Positions 36,056 through 47,549 of a DNA stretch of 64,000 nucleotides are shown here, one piece after another. Both the position numbers and the translations under genes were made by a program. This DNA is from Bacteroidota bacterium (GTDB taxonomy: Bacteria; Bacteroidota; Bacteroidia; JAFLBG01), in the NCBI GenBank assembly GCA_017303975.1, contig JAFLBG010000004.1, positions 1 to 64,000 on the forward strand, in the 5' to 3' direction. The notes under the pieces were generated by a model that had not been told where the DNA came from, ran no database searches, and saw nothing but the letters and a program-made list of their open reading frames with translations. Positions within the stretch are counted from its first letter, which is position 1. Every line of letters begins with the position of its first letter.

Positions 36056-37966
36056 TTATTTGGGTTTTAAGGAAGCATCCAGTTGATAGGCTTTTTGTAG
36101 GTTTTCCGTTTCTTTTACTTTGTTGCCTTTGTACCCATAAGTCATTCCTAAGAAATAAAATGCTCGTGCATTGGTAGGCGACAATTGTACCGCTCTTTCG
36201 AACCAATAAATAGCTTTATCAAAATTTTGCACCGTGCCATAACAGCTCGCTAGGTTTACCATGGCATCTACATATCGTGGGTCAATAACTAATATGCGCT
36301 CAAAAATTTCTATGCATTCCTTGTACATTCCTTTTGAAAAATATTCTGCAGCTAGGTTGTTAAGTGTAATAGGATCATTGGGCTGTATTTCTAACCCTTT
36401 TTTATAACACTCAATTGCTTTTTCCGAATTGCCCATGCGTTTGTACCCAAGCCCCATTTGGCTGTAGGCATCGGCATATCGAGGTGCAATGGCAATTGAC
36501 TTTTCCATTTCTTTTATACCCCACATAAAAAAATCTTTTTGTTTCCTCGGGTCTTTTTCGTTTGGAGCTATTTCTTTAATAAGCTCTCTACCTAAGTAAT
36601 AGTGTATTCTACAGCTGTTAGGGGATAAATTTACATCGTTAGAATAAAGTGTAAAATTACTTTTCCAAACACTATTCCTGTCAATAGTTTTGAAAGAGAA
36701 TAGAAAAAACACAAGCCCCAACAGCCCAATCAGTGGCTTGTTTACAGCTAGTAGTTTTTTGGGCGAATCAATTTTTGTGGTGGTGTCTACTTTTAGTAGT
36801 TGTATTAGAAGCAATACAACCGCCAAGCAAAAACCAAATGAAGCAAAGTAAACAAAACGCTCTGCCATGATAGAGCCTATTTTAACTACTATATTCGAAA
36901 ACAACGCGATAGATGTTAGATAGAATAGAATAGCAAAACTAAGTGGGGTTCTTTTTTTCAATCCAACAAAAGCAATTGCTGCAAGAGCCAAATGAATTAC
37001 TAATCCTGCAATTGCTCGAATGTTGGAAAACGGCACATTCGGAATTTCGTTAAATGATCGGTCGCACACCAAGTGGGTGGGTACAAATAAAAGCTGAATG
37101 TACTCATACAAAACCGAGAATGCAGTGGCAAGTTGCACTATTGTATCTTTTGTTGCAAATAAAGAGTTGTCTATATACGACACGCTCTCCAGTCCTTTAG
37201 CGGAGCCCAATACAGCGCTTCTAATAAAAAAGTATAAAACAACCGGCACTGCCAAAGGAATAGCAGATATGGCGGTTTGTTTAACGGTTGTATTTCTGAA
37301 AAAATAGAGTAACAAAGGCAATATAGCCAACATGGTTATACCGGTTTCCTTCGATAAAAGTGCCAAAAAGAAATAGACACTGACAAGGAGAAAATTACTA
37401 GTCGATTTTTTTTCAGAATAAGAGAGTAGCGCATTTCCTGCTAACAGACAAAATAAAAAACTTAAAATTTCATCCCTACTTTTTATACTTGCTACAATCT
37501 CGGTATGAATGGGGTGTACAATAAACAATAGCGTTGTTAAAAGCGGAATTAAAACGTTTTGATGAATGAGTAATCTCCTCAACAATCGATATAAAACAAT
37601 GGCAGTGAGTATGTACAAAAAAACATTTATCCAATGCGATATGGCAGGTTTGTCGGGAAATAGCCCCCATTCAATAGCGTACGTTACCAATGAAAGTGGC
37701 CGGTACAAACCATCGTTTATAGATAAATATCCGTATCGATAAGATGTTTTTAAAATAGTGGGAATTCCCTTAAACCCTTGTACTGTAACAATATTTTCTT
37801 TTATAACAGAATAATCATCGAGCGTATAGCCGTGATTAAGTGTATTGAAGTATAAAAGAAACGCAATAGCCGACAGGAAAATAATGATTGATTTGTCTAG
37901 TCTAGAGTTTTCTAAAGATAGAGTGGTTGTTTTAGACTGCTTGTTTTTTAATGGTTTAGATGCCAT
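36056..37966 (-). CDS. Membrane glycosyltransferase-like protein with C-terminal TPRs, second paralogue
   Basis: A 636-residue protein of the same architecture as that at 12671-14701: about ten membrane helices (residues 25-420), HGYTLDDYSVIKEN with the Asp pair in the first outer loop, GLYRPLSLVTYAIEWGLF, FIVHPIHTEIVASIKSRDEILS, and then TPR units (ADAYSQMGLGYKRMGNSEKAIECYKKGLEIQPN and similar) to the end. Resemblance to TMTC O-mannosyltransferases suggests sugar transfer to exported proteins. The cytoplasmic N-terminus is short and basic. Confidence 0.72.
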   Translation of the reverse strand: MASKPLKNKQSKTTTLSLENSRLDKSIIIFLSAIAFLLYFNTLNHGYTLDDYSVIKENIVTVQGFKGIPTILKTSYRYGYLSINDGLYRPLSLVTYAIEWGLFPDKPAISHWINVFLYILTAIVLYRLLRRLLIHQNVLIPLLTTLLFIVHPIHTEIVASIKSRDEILSFLFCLLAGNALLSYSEKKSTSNFLLVSVYFFLALLSKETGITMLAILPLLLYFFRNTTVKQTAISAIPLAVPVVLYFFIRSAVLGSAKGLESVSYIDNSLFATKDTIVQLATAFSVLYEYIQLLFVPTHLVCDRSFNEIPNVPFSNIRAIAGLVIHLALAAIAFVGLKKRTPLSFAILFYLTSIALFSNIVVKIGSIMAERFVYFASFGFCLAVVLLLIQLLKVDTTTKIDSPKKLLAVNKPLIGLLGLVFFLFSFKTIDRNSVWKSNFTLYSNDVNLSPNSCRIHYYLGRELIKEIAPNEKDPRKQKDFFMWGIKEMEKSIAIAPRYADAYSQMGLGYKRMGNSEKAIECYKKGLEIQPNDPITLNNLAAEYFSKGMYKECIEIFERILVIDPRYVDAMVNLASCYGTVQNFDKAIYWFERAVQLSPTNARAFYFLGMTYGYKGNKVKETENLQKAYQLDASLKPK

Positions 37967-37996
37967 TGCTTAAGAATCTTGAAATGTCGATACAAT

Positions 37997-38623
37997 TTAC
38001 AATGCTTCCGCAACAACCTCGTTTACGCCAGGTACCATTTTTTTTAACAACCCTTCAATCCCGGCTTTTAGAGTAATGGTTGATGATGGGCAGCCACTGC
38101 ATGAGCCTTTAAGGGCAACAGTAACAACACCTTCTGAAAACGATTTGAAAGTAATTAATCCTCCATCTTGCTCAACAGCAGGTCTAATGTACTGTTCCAA
38201 CACTTCAATAATTTTATGCTCTGTTTCGTTTTGCGGAGCAACATGTTCACTATATATTGTTTTTGTTTCCGAAAAGCGATTGTCTGTATGCACCTCTACT
38301 TTTGGCAGTTCGGTTACAACAGCACTTCCGGAGTCTAAATACGATTTAATAAATTCGCGCAATTCTAAAATAATATCATCCCAAGCAATACCATCCTTTT
38401 TGGTAACAGTTATATAATTGGAGTTAATAAAAATAGACTTTACAAAGGGCAGTTGAAATAGCTTAGCCGCTATGGGCGCACCTTTTGTAGATGCAGGGCT
38501 TAGATATTCAGCCGTAGCGCCATCTGCAATCAACAGGCTGTTTGCCACAAATTTCATGGTTGCCGGATTGGGCGTGCTTTCGGCATAAACAATCACCGGT
38601 TTTTTAATTGTAGTAGTTTCCAT
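37997..38623 (-). CDS. Nfu/NifU-type iron-sulfur scaffold protein
   Basis: About 208 residues from ATG 38623. The N-terminal domain (YAESTPNPATMKFVANSLL ... IFINSNYITVTKKD, residues 10-95) is the Nfu N-terminal fold and the C-terminal domain (EQYIRPAVEQDGGLITFKSF...LKGSCSGCPSSTITLKAGIE) carries the CxxC that binds a 4Fe-4S cluster. The frame is open farther upstream to 38776 but would run into dnaX, and the conserved domain starts just after ATG 38623. It delivers clusters to client enzymes. It diverges from dnaX. Confidence 0.9.
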   Translation of the reverse strand: METTTIKKPVIVYAESTPNPATMKFVANSLLIADGATAEYLSPASTKGAPIAAKLFQLPFVKSIFINSNYITVTKKDGIAWDDIILELREFIKSYLDSGSAVVTELPKVEVHTDNRFSETKTIYSEHVAPQNETEHKIIEVLEQYIRPAVEQDGGLITFKSFSEGVVTVALKGSCSGCPSSTITLKAGIEGLLKKMVPGVNEVVAEAL

Positions 38624-38736
38624 AAAAAATAAGTATGCCCAAAGATAGCTAGAATTGGCAGAAAACAGCCCATCCTTTGTGAATAAATATTCTTTGTGCA
38701 TCCCAACTTGTTTCCGTATTTTTACGCTCAGCAAAA

Positions 38737-40491
38737 ATGGAAAACTTTGTAGTATCAGCACGTAAGTACAGACCAAGCACCTTTGATACGGTGGTTGGAC
38801 AAAGTTCTATTACCACAACGTTAAAGAATGCCATTAAGAACAACCATCTTGCGCAAGCGTTTTTATTCTGCGGACCACGTGGTGTTGGAAAAACTACCTG
38901 TGCCCGAATTTTAGCAAAAACAATTAATTGCTTCACGAAAACTGCTGCTGTAGAGGCTTGCGATGAATGTGAATCGTGCAAATCGTTTAATAGTGGACAT
39001 TCGCTAAATGTGTATGAGTTAGATGCTGCATCTAACAACTCTGTTGACGATATTAGAAATTTAGTAGATCAAGTGCGTCTGGCACCACAGTTGGGCACAC
39101 ACAAAGTATATATTATAGATGAGGTGCACATGTTGTCTCAGGCGGCTTTCAATGCATTTCTAAAAACACTGGAAGAGCCGCCAAAGCACGCTATTTTTAT
39201 TTTAGCTACTACCGAAAAACATAAAATCATACCTACCATTTTATCTCGTTGTCAAATATTTGATTTTAAACGGATACAGGTAGATGATATTTCAAAACAC
39301 CTGGAGAGTATTGCGCAAAAAGAAGGAATTACCGCAGAGCCTGAAGCGCTTCATATCATTGCACAAAAGGCTGATGGTGGTTTGCGCGATGCACTTTCTA
39401 TTTTTGATCAAATAGTAAGTTTTGCTGGAAACAATGTAAAATACCAGGCTGTAATCGAAAACCTAAACGTATTAGATTACGATTATTACTTTAAAGCCAT
39501 TGATTTTGCGCTTGCCAATGATATCTCTGGAAATTTATTGTTGTTGAATGAGGTAATTGGCAAAGGCTTTGATGGGCATCAATTTATAGTTGGATTGGGG
39601 GAACACGTAAGAAATATTTTAGTTGGAAAGGACCCTCAAACCATACAGCTGTTAGAGGTTGTAGGAAGTATCCGAGAAAAGTATCAGCAACAATCTGCTA
39701 AGTGCGATGTGCCTAGCTTAATTAGATGGTTGGGGGTAATTAATAAAACGGAATTATCGTATAAGTCGAGTAAAAACGCGAGGCTACAGTTAGAGTTGTG
39801 TTTAATACAGCTTAGCACTGTCAGTAATAGCAAGGTCGAAATAGCGCCCCAAGATAATGCTGCAACAGTAGTTGTTGCAAAACCTGCTGCTGCTGTTGTT
39901 CCTGTTCAACAAGCCGCACCACCGTTACAGAAAACAGAACCACCAGCGGTTTCACCAACCCCACCTGTTGTTTCTGCTACTCCAACTCCACAACCTGCAT
40001 CTATACTAGAAAAGAAAAGTATTCTTAAAACACCCTCTATCAGCCAATTTATGGGAGGTGCGAAAAAAGATACTAAACAGGAGGTGGAAACAAAAGAACC
40101 ATCTACACAGAACCTACCTACAACTAATTTTACCGAAGAACAAATGCAAGCTGCATGGGCTGATTTTACTAAAATACAGCAACAATCGGGTAAGGTAAAT
40201 TTATATACAACTCTTGCATCTCAAAAGCCATTGCTGAAAGAAAATTACCAACTAGAGTTTTCTGTTGAAAATAAAGTGCAGGAGGATGTGTTGGATGAAA
40301 TAAGGCTCGACTTATTGGAGTTTTTGAGAAAAAAACTAAATAACTATTCCCTTTCTTTACAAGTTGTTGTAAAGAGAGATTTAAGCGAAAAAAAAGCGTA
40401 CACTTCTTCTGATAGATTTAAAAAAATGGCAGAAAAGAATCCCCTCATCAACAAGCTGAAACAACAGTTTGATTTGGAAGTTGATTTTTAA
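38737..40491 (+). CDS. dnaX: DNA polymerase III subunit gamma/tau
   Basis: A 584-residue protein. Start MENFVVSARKYRPSTFDTVVGQSSI is typical of the clamp loader. Walker A is GPRGVGKTT, followed by the zinc-binding CDECESCKSF, DAASNNSVDDIR, DEVHMLSQAAFNAFLKTLEEPP and the sensor ATTEKHKIIPTILSRC. The C-terminal third (residues about 370-470) is a Pro/Ala-rich linker and then a tau-like domain. It loads the sliding clamp in replication. No frameshift signal for a shorter gamma form was noticed. Confidence 0.95.
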   Translation: MENFVVSARKYRPSTFDTVVGQSSITTTLKNAIKNNHLAQAFLFCGPRGVGKTTCARILAKTINCFTKTAAVEACDECESCKSFNSGHSLNVYELDAASNNSVDDIRNLVDQVRLAPQLGTHKVYIIDEVHMLSQAAFNAFLKTLEEPPKHAIFILATTEKHKIIPTILSRCQIFDFKRIQVDDISKHLESIAQKEGITAEPEALHIIAQKADGGLRDALSIFDQIVSFAGNNVKYQAVIENLNVLDYDYYFKAIDFALANDISGNLLLLNEVIGKGFDGHQFIVGLGEHVRNILVGKDPQTIQLLEVVGSIREKYQQQSAKCDVPSLIRWLGVINKTELSYKSSKNARLQLELCLIQLSTVSNSKVEIAPQDNAATVVVAKPAAAVVPVQQAAPPLQKTEPPAVSPTPPVVSATPTPQPASILEKKSILKTPSISQFMGGAKKDTKQEVETKEPSTQNLPTTNFTEEQMQAAWADFTKIQQQSGKVNLYTTLASQKPLLKENYQLEFSVENKVQEDVLDEIRLDLLEFLRKKLNNYSLSLQVVVKRDLSEKKAYTSSDRFKKMAEKNPLINKLKQQFDLEVDF

Positions 40492-40673
40492 ATTATTCTA
40501 TTGGCTATCGCGAAACATTCGTCTAGTTAGCAAAGAAATTAAACAGGCGCTATTGTTAATAATTTACCAACTTTCTTTTCTTATACTTTCTTAGCTTTGG
40601 ATACTCATTTTACCCGATTCATCCTGATTTATTAGGCGAGTAAATGACAACTAAAAAATAACATTATTTACAA

Positions 40674-42461
40674 ATGAACACTACCTATAAAAATTTAACG
40701 GCAACAATTATTTTTTTTGTTGTTTGCCTTGTCCATATTGTCGCACAACCCAAAGTAGAATATTGGGACAAAGAGCAAACAAAAAAACGCAGTGAAGAAA
40801 ATTACAAGAATGGTTTGCAACACGGAAAATCAACCTATTGGTACGAAAATGGGAAAGTAGTTAAAGAAGGAAATTATACAGACGGGAAAGAAGATGGTAA
40901 GTGGCGGTTATACTATGATGATGGTAAGCTAAAGGCTGAAGAGATTTATTTAAAGGGAAAGAAAGATGGCTTGTGGCAATACTTTTACAACAGCGGAAAC
41001 AAAGCACAAGAAATTTTTTACAAAGAGAACAAACCGGATAGCGTATGGAAAGTGTTTCATTCCAACGGAAAAATTAAAAGTATTGAACAGTTTAAGAATG
41101 GCGTTAAAGAAGGCTTGTGGCAATATTTTTATGACACCGGAAATTTAGAAAGCGAAGGTGTATTTAAAAATAATTTACAAGAAGGAGCATTTACTGCTTG
41201 GTATAAAACCAGCAACAAAAAACTGCAAGGCGAATACAAAGCCGATAAACAAACAGGTAAGTGGACAGAGTGGTACAGCAACGGAAAGCTTAAACAAGAG
41301 TCTGAGTACAAGAACGATTTGTTTTACCTAACTACTTATTTTGATGAGCAAGGGAATCAGATTATAAAGAATGGTGAAGGGAAATTTACAATGGTCTATG
41401 ACAATGGAATTAAGCGTGGAGAGGGTGTTTACAAAGCAGGAAGGCAAAGTGGAGAGTGGATTTTTTGGGATACAGATGGTAGAAGGGAAACCGTAATTAC
41501 TTATGAAAATGGTTTCAAGAATGGCGTTTATAAATCATGGTTTACAGATGGTAAACTAAAAAGTGAGGGCGAATTTAAAAATGATAAGCGCACAGGCTAC
41601 TGGAAGTGGTATAGACAGGGAGGCACCTTGGAAATGGAGGGCTCTTTGCTGGATGATAAGCGTACAGGCAAGTGGCAGTATTGGTTTGAGAATGGCAATA
41701 AAGAATCAGAAGGACTGTTTGTTGACGATAAGATGAATGGCAAGTGGACGTACTGGTATGCAAACGGAGCCAAGTGGAAAGAAGGCGAGCAGGTAAATGA
41801 TTTAAAGTCGGGACATTGGATGTATTGGTTTGAAGATGGGAAAAAAATGATGGAGGGTGATTTTTTCACGAATAAAGAGAATGGATTGTGGCTTTCTTGG
41901 TACGACAATGGACAAAAGAAAGACGAAGGCAACTATAAACTAGGAATGATGGATGGCGCATGGAAAGGGTGGTTTAAAGAAGGTAAAATTAAATACGAAG
42001 GTTTTTATAAAAATGATTTAAAAACAGGTGCATGGACTTTTTGGAAAGTAGATGGAACCATTTGGGAGAAGGGGAGTTATTTAGATGGAAGGAAGGATGG
42101 TTTTTGGGAATTCTATTCTGACAAAGGAATTAAGGATAGGGAGGGAAAATATAAAAATGAAAAACCGGTAGGTAAGTGGATGTATTATTACGAAACCGGG
42201 CAAAAATTTCAAGAACAAAATTTCGTAGATGGCAAGCTTAATGGCACTTGTACTGCTTGGTATCCGGATGGAAAAGTTAAAAGCATTTCTTCATATAAAG
42301 TGATAAAGAACAAAGCCGAAACGGTGGAGTTTGAAAATAAACCTAAGGGAGACAAAGTAGATGTGTATAAAAGTGTTCCGCATGGGGAATGGCTTTTCTA
42401 CGATGCCAAAGGAAACGAAATGAGTAGAATGAAGTACAAAAAAGGAGTTAAAGTCCAGTAG
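40674..42461 (+). CDS. MORN-repeat protein (YwqK-like), exported
   Basis: A 595-residue protein with signal peptide (cut near HIVAQ) and about 22 tandem units of roughly 24 residues of the form EGNYKNGKKDGxWxxWYxNGKxK, the MORN-variant repeat. In YwqK-like proteins this is annotated as an antitoxin, but no toxin neighbour is seen here and the name is a label only. The regular repeat would give an elongated beta sheet, perhaps contacting membrane or cell wall. It is followed after 23 bases by the EamA transporter gene. Confidence 0.8.
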   Translation: MNTTYKNLTATIIFFVVCLVHIVAQPKVEYWDKEQTKKRSEENYKNGLQHGKSTYWYENGKVVKEGNYTDGKEDGKWRLYYDDGKLKAEEIYLKGKKDGLWQYFYNSGNKAQEIFYKENKPDSVWKVFHSNGKIKSIEQFKNGVKEGLWQYFYDTGNLESEGVFKNNLQEGAFTAWYKTSNKKLQGEYKADKQTGKWTEWYSNGKLKQESEYKNDLFYLTTYFDEQGNQIIKNGEGKFTMVYDNGIKRGEGVYKAGRQSGEWIFWDTDGRRETVITYENGFKNGVYKSWFTDGKLKSEGEFKNDKRTGYWKWYRQGGTLEMEGSLLDDKRTGKWQYWFENGNKESEGLFVDDKMNGKWTYWYANGAKWKEGEQVNDLKSGHWMYWFEDGKKMMEGDFFTNKENGLWLSWYDNGQKKDEGNYKLGMMDGAWKGWFKEGKIKYEGFYKNDLKTGAWTFWKVDGTIWEKGSYLDGRKDGFWEFYSDKGIKDREGKYKNEKPVGKWMYYYETGQKFQEQNFVDGKLNGTCTAWYPDGKVKSISSYKVIKNKAETVEFENKPKGDKVDVYKSVPHGEWLFYDAKGNEMSRMKYKKGVKVQ

Positions 42462-42484
42462 GCACATGTTTGTTCAATTACACA

Positions 42485-43357
42485 ATGAATAAAAATTTAC
42501 AGGCCCATCTAGCCCTGCTCTTTGCAAACTTAATTTACAGCGCAAGTTTTACGATTGCCAAAGAAGTAATGCCTGATTTCGTAAAACCATCAGCACTTGT
42601 GTTTTTGCGGGTGATAGGTGCTTGTTCACTATTTTGGATATACTCCTTATTCATAAAAGAAAGAGTAGATAAAAAACACATACTGCATTTTTTCTTATTG
42701 TCCATATGTGGTGTGTTTTTGAATCAAATGATGTTTTTAAAAGGGTTAAGCATTACTACTCCCATTAATGCAGCCATAATAATGGTTACATCGCCTATTG
42801 TGGTAGTTTTATTGGCGTTACTTACTGCACGAGAAAAATTTAATACAAATACACTATTCGGTGTAGTGCTTGGTTTTATTGGAGCAGCGGCATTACTTAC
42901 ACTTAAATCAGATTTGTCGTTCGGTACCGAAACAATGTTGGGAGACTTATTAATATTACTAAATGCGGTATCATGGAGTATTTATATTATTTACGTAAAA
43001 AAATATATGTTGCTGTACAACACCGTAACTGTTTTAAAGTGGGTTTTTCTATTTGGTTTAATCTTGGTAACCCCCTTTAGTATTGGGGAAGTGGGAGATA
43101 TTTCGTTTCACTTGTTTACGCCAAGAATATGGATGTTTGTTCTTTTTATTGTAGTAGTAACAACTTTTTTTGCATACTTATTAAACACCTATGCTCTTAA
43201 AACACTTAGTTCATCGGTTGTTAGTGCTTATATATATTTACAACCGCTGTTGGCTACTGCCATCGCATTGTTTGCGGGCAAGGATAGCATAAGCGGAATA
43301 AAAATAATTTCAGCATTGCTGATTTTTTTGGGTGTATATTTAACAAGTAAAAAATAG
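42485..43357 (+). CDS. EamA/DMT-family transporter
   Basis: About 290 residues with ten predicted membrane helices in two EamA halves (HLALLFANLIYSASFTIAKE at the start, LLILLNAVSWSIYIIYVKK in the second). This is a drug/metabolite transporter of unknown substrate, sited in the inner membrane. A TTG five codons upstream (42470) could also start the frame, but ATG 42485 follows directly and fits the first helix better. The yicC gene follows after 3 bases, suggesting cotranscription. Confidence 0.87.
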   Translation: MNKNLQAHLALLFANLIYSASFTIAKEVMPDFVKPSALVFLRVIGACSLFWIYSLFIKERVDKKHILHFFLLSICGVFLNQMMFLKGLSITTPINAAIIMVTSPIVVVLLALLTAREKFNTNTLFGVVLGFIGAAALLTLKSDLSFGTETMLGDLLILLNAVSWSIYIIYVKKYMLLYNTVTVLKWVFLFGLILVTPFSIGEVGDISFHLFTPRIWMFVLFIVVVTTFFAYLLNTYALKTLSSSVVSAYIYLQPLLATAIALFAGKDSISGIKIISALLIFLGVYLTSKK

Positions 43358-43360
43358 AAA

Positions 43361-44230
43361 ATGATAAAATCGATGACGGGCTTTGGTAAAGCCACTTGCG
43401 AATTAAAAGACAAAATAATCACAATTGAACTTCGCTCTTTAAACAGTAAGCAATTAGATATGTCTGTCCGTATTCCGCAATTGTACCGCGAAAAGGAATT
43501 TGATATTCGAAACGAGTTTTCTAAAGTGATTGAACGAGGAAAGGCAGATGCTTTGATATTGGTGGAATACACATCGGAAGCTAAAACTTCCAGAATAGAT
43601 AAAGGGCTTGCCAAAAACTATTACAAAGAAATGAAAGAGCTTGCTTTAGAACTAAACGACAGCTCCAATGATTTGCTAGCTACCATTATGCGCCTGCCCG
43701 ATATTTTAAAACCCGACAAACAAGAAGTAGGAGAAGAAGAATGGAAAGCTCTTTTTTCCAATATTAACAAGGCCTGCAAGCTATTTTCTGATTTTAGAAT
43801 CAGTGAGGGAAAATCACTGGAAACAGAATTGATAAACAGAATAACTAAAATAGCGGAAGGCTTGGCTATTGTAGCCGAACAAGATGGCAAACGATTGGAG
43901 CAAATAAAAAGTAGAATAAAGAACAATATTGTTGAAACTATTGGGCTAGAAAAGGTTGATGAGAATCGCTTTGAACAAGAGTTGATTTATTATATGGAAA
44001 AGATTGATATTACAGAAGAGAAGGTTCGCTTAAAAACACACTGCGATTATTTTTTAAAAACACTAAAAGATCCTTCTAACGGGCGAAAGCTGGGTTTTAT
44101 ATCGCAAGAAATTGGTCGTGAAATAAACACCATAGGCTCTAAAGCCAATGATGCTGCCATACAAAAAGTGGTAGTTGAAATGAAAGATGAGTTAGAGAAG
44201 GTAAAAGAGCAACTGCTCAATGTATTGTAA
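43361..44230 (+). CDS. yicC: YicC-family endoribonuclease
   Basis: A 289-residue protein matching the YicC family: MIKSMTGFGKA at the N-terminus, ELRSLNSKQLDMSVRIP, RGKADALILVEY in the first half and YMEKIDITEEKVRLKTHCDYFLKTLKD...GRKLGFISQEIGREINTIGSKANDA at the end. YicC homologues are RNA-cleaving enzymes linked to small RNA turnover in E. coli. The length is normal and the sequence looks intact. Confidence 0.92.
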   Translation: MIKSMTGFGKATCELKDKIITIELRSLNSKQLDMSVRIPQLYREKEFDIRNEFSKVIERGKADALILVEYTSEAKTSRIDKGLAKNYYKEMKELALELNDSSNDLLATIMRLPDILKPDKQEVGEEEWKALFSNINKACKLFSDFRISEGKSLETELINRITKIAEGLAIVAEQDGKRLEQIKSRIKNNIVETIGLEKVDENRFEQELIYYMEKIDITEEKVRLKTHCDYFLKTLKDPSNGRKLGFISQEIGREINTIGSKANDAAIQKVVVEMKDELEKVKEQLLNVL

Positions 44231-44239
44231 ATACAAGGA

Positions 44240-45133
44240 TTAAGAAGCTTTATACCCAAACTGCTTCAGCCTGTTTTCGTTGTTTCGCCAGTCTTTGTCA
44301 ACTTTTACAAACAACTCTAAAAACACACGTGCATCTAAAAAGTTTTCGATGTCTTTGCGCGACTCAATTCCTACTTTTTTGATAGACTCTCCTTTGTGCC
44401 CAATAATAATACCTTTTTGGGTATCTCGCTCTACAATAATAGTAGCTCTAATTTTTGTTATTCTTTCCTCTTCTTTAAACTCATCAATCAATACTTCGGC
44501 ACTGTAAGGAATTTCTTTGTGGTAGTTAAAAAATATTTTTTCGCGAATTATTTCCGACACAAAAAAGCGTTGTGTTTTATCGGTAAGTTCCTCTTTGTCA
44601 AAGTAGGGTGGGCATTCAGGCAATAGCTTTACAACTTTATCTATAACTAAGTGCACATTTAGTTTGTGTAACGCTGCAATGGGAAGCACTTCTGTGTTGG
44701 GCATTTTTCTTCTCCATTCTGCAACAAGTTCAAGCATTTTATCTTGCTTTATTAAATCACATTTGTTTAACAAAACCAATTTCGCAATACCTGAGTTTTT
44801 AACATTCATTAAAATCTCTTCGTTGAAGGGCTCTCTATCGGTAACATCAATCATTAACAAAAAAACGTCCGCATCAGACAGGGAGCTTTTTACAAAGCCC
44901 ATCATGTTTTCTTGTAGTTTGTAGTTGGGCTTTAAAATGCCTGGTGTGTCGGAATAGACGATTTGAAAATCATCGCTATTTACAATCCCCATTATTCGGT
45001 GCCTTGTAGTTTGTGCTTTAGGGGTAATAATAGATAGCTTTTCCCCAACCAAAGCGTTCATTAGAGTGGATTTTCCGGCATTGGGGTTTCCAATTATATT
45101 TACGAATCCTGCCTTATGTTTTGTAGTACTCAT
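44240..45133 (-). CDS. era: GTPase Era
   Basis: A 297-residue ribosome-assembly GTPase. G1 GNPNAGKST, G3 SDTPG, G4 NKCD and a C-terminal KH RNA-binding domain (VERDTQKGIIIGHKGESIKKVG) are all visible. Era binds the 3' end of 16S rRNA and helps mature the small ribosomal subunit. It converges with yicC with a 9-base gap. The tRNA promoter region lies on its 5' side. Confidence 0.96.
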   Translation of the reverse strand: MSTTKHKAGFVNIIGNPNAGKSTLMNALVGEKLSIITPKAQTTRHRIMGIVNSDDFQIVYSDTPGILKPNYKLQENMMGFVKSSLSDADVFLLMIDVTDREPFNEEILMNVKNSGIAKLVLLNKCDLIKQDKMLELVAEWRRKMPNTEVLPIAALHKLNVHLVIDKVVKLLPECPPYFDKEELTDKTQRFFVSEIIREKIFFNYHKEIPYSAEVLIDEFKEEERITKIRATIIVERDTQKGIIIGHKGESIKKVGIESRKDIENFLDARVFLELFVKVDKDWRNNENRLKQFGYKAS

Positions 45134-45174
45134 GGGATTATAGCTTGATTTTGTCTAATGTTAAGGTAATATGT

Positions 45175-45204
45175 TTGGTACTAAGGTAATAATATATATA
45201 TTTG
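45175..45204 (+). promoter_or_regulatory. Promoter of the tRNA-Met(initiator) gene
   Basis: TTG at 45175-45177, a 19-base spacer and TATATTTG at 45197-45204 match the Bacteroidota consensus. The tRNA begins 42 bases later. AAGGTAAT-like words repeat around it. Confidence 0.65.
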
Positions 45205-45246
45205 CTCTTTCAAATATAATCGTTCATTAAGGTATTCAAAATATAT

Positions 45247-46928
<1,682 letters not shown>

Positions 46929-46951
46929 GGTTTTCGTTTTTATGGTTATTA

Positions 46952-47170
46952 CTATGCAGCCTCTTTTAATTCTTCAAAAGAATTCTGCGTATTATTTTTT
47001 TGTTCTATACTCTGCCTGATTTCAATTACAATCCGGCAAAATGCTCTCAGGTTGTTCATAAGCTTTTTCAAATCTTCATCACTTATGGATTTATTATTCA
47101 ACAACTCTCTTGCTCTCTCAAGTGTTACTTCCTTCACACTTTCTTTCTTATTTAATTCAATCACTCTCAT
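46952..47170 (-). CDS. Small protein of unknown function
   Basis: About 72 residues from ATG 47170. That start has GGAGG 7 bases before it, a stronger ribosome site than usual in this phylum, whereas an upstream in-frame ATG (47221) has none. The protein is helical and charged (ELNKKESVKEVTLERARELLNNKSI). It precedes the recombinase by 23 bases on the same strand, so they may be cotranscribed. A regulatory or recombination-directionality role is possible but unshown. Confidence 0.55.
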   Translation of the reverse strand: MRVIELNKKESVKEVTLERARELLNNKSISDEDLKKLMNNLRAFCRIVIEIRQSIEQKNNTQNSFEELKEAA

Positions 47171-47240
47171 TTTAAATCCTCCAAACTTATTGCTATTATT
47201 GACTTTCAGCCTGTCTAACATAATTCATGCCTTCCATATA

Positions 47241-47294
47241 AAAAAGTCCCGCCAAAAGCCCCAACGTGTGCGGAACACAGGCGGAGACCTTTTT
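47241..47294 (-). terminator. Hairpin terminator after the small-gene operon
   Basis: On the minus strand AAAAAGGTCTCCGCC pairs with GGCGGGACTTTTT, leaving a T run. It would end transcripts of the small genes at 47322-48894 before the next gene. Confidence 0.55.
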
Positions 47295-47321
47295 ATACTT
47301 TAAGGTATTTGCAAAAACGGG

Positions 47322-47549
47322 CTAATCTTCCTCTTCTTCCTGCTCCTCCTCCTCTTCTTCGTAGTAATCATCAAGAAGTTCGGTCAAGGCAAATACAGCA
47401 GCCCGATCTTCTTTTTCATAACTCACCTCAATCAGGATTTCTCCATCTTCTGTTACTCCGTTGATTTCATTAGTTAATTCGTGTTCTGCTAATGCCTCTG
47501 CAAACTCGCAGATAAAATCATTCTGTACTTCAAATTCTTTAGTTCTCAT
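47322..47549 (-). CDS. Small acidic protein, paralogue 1
   Basis: A 75-residue protein with a Glu/Asp-rich tail (YYEEEEEEQEEEED). The core LTNEINGVTEDGEILIEVSYEKED lines up with LKNEITAVNENKAFIEIKVEYQN of the 84-residue protein at 48246-48500, so they are paralogues standing on either side of the zinc-finger gene. Its acidity resembles DNA-mimic proteins, but that is speculation. Its start overlaps the zinc-finger gene stop by 4 bases. Confidence 0.6.
   Translation of the reverse strand: MRTKEFEVQNDFICEFAEALAEHELTNEINGVTEDGEILIEVSYEKEDRAAVFALTELLDDYYEEEEEEQEEEED

Noticed and set aside
38624-38776. N-terminal extension of the Nfu-like protein
   Set aside because: It would overlap dnaX; the conserved domain starts right after ATG 38623.
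40674-42461. MORN-repeat gene as an antitoxin
   Set aside because: The YwqK antitoxin label is family naming only; no toxin gene adjoins and it is exported.
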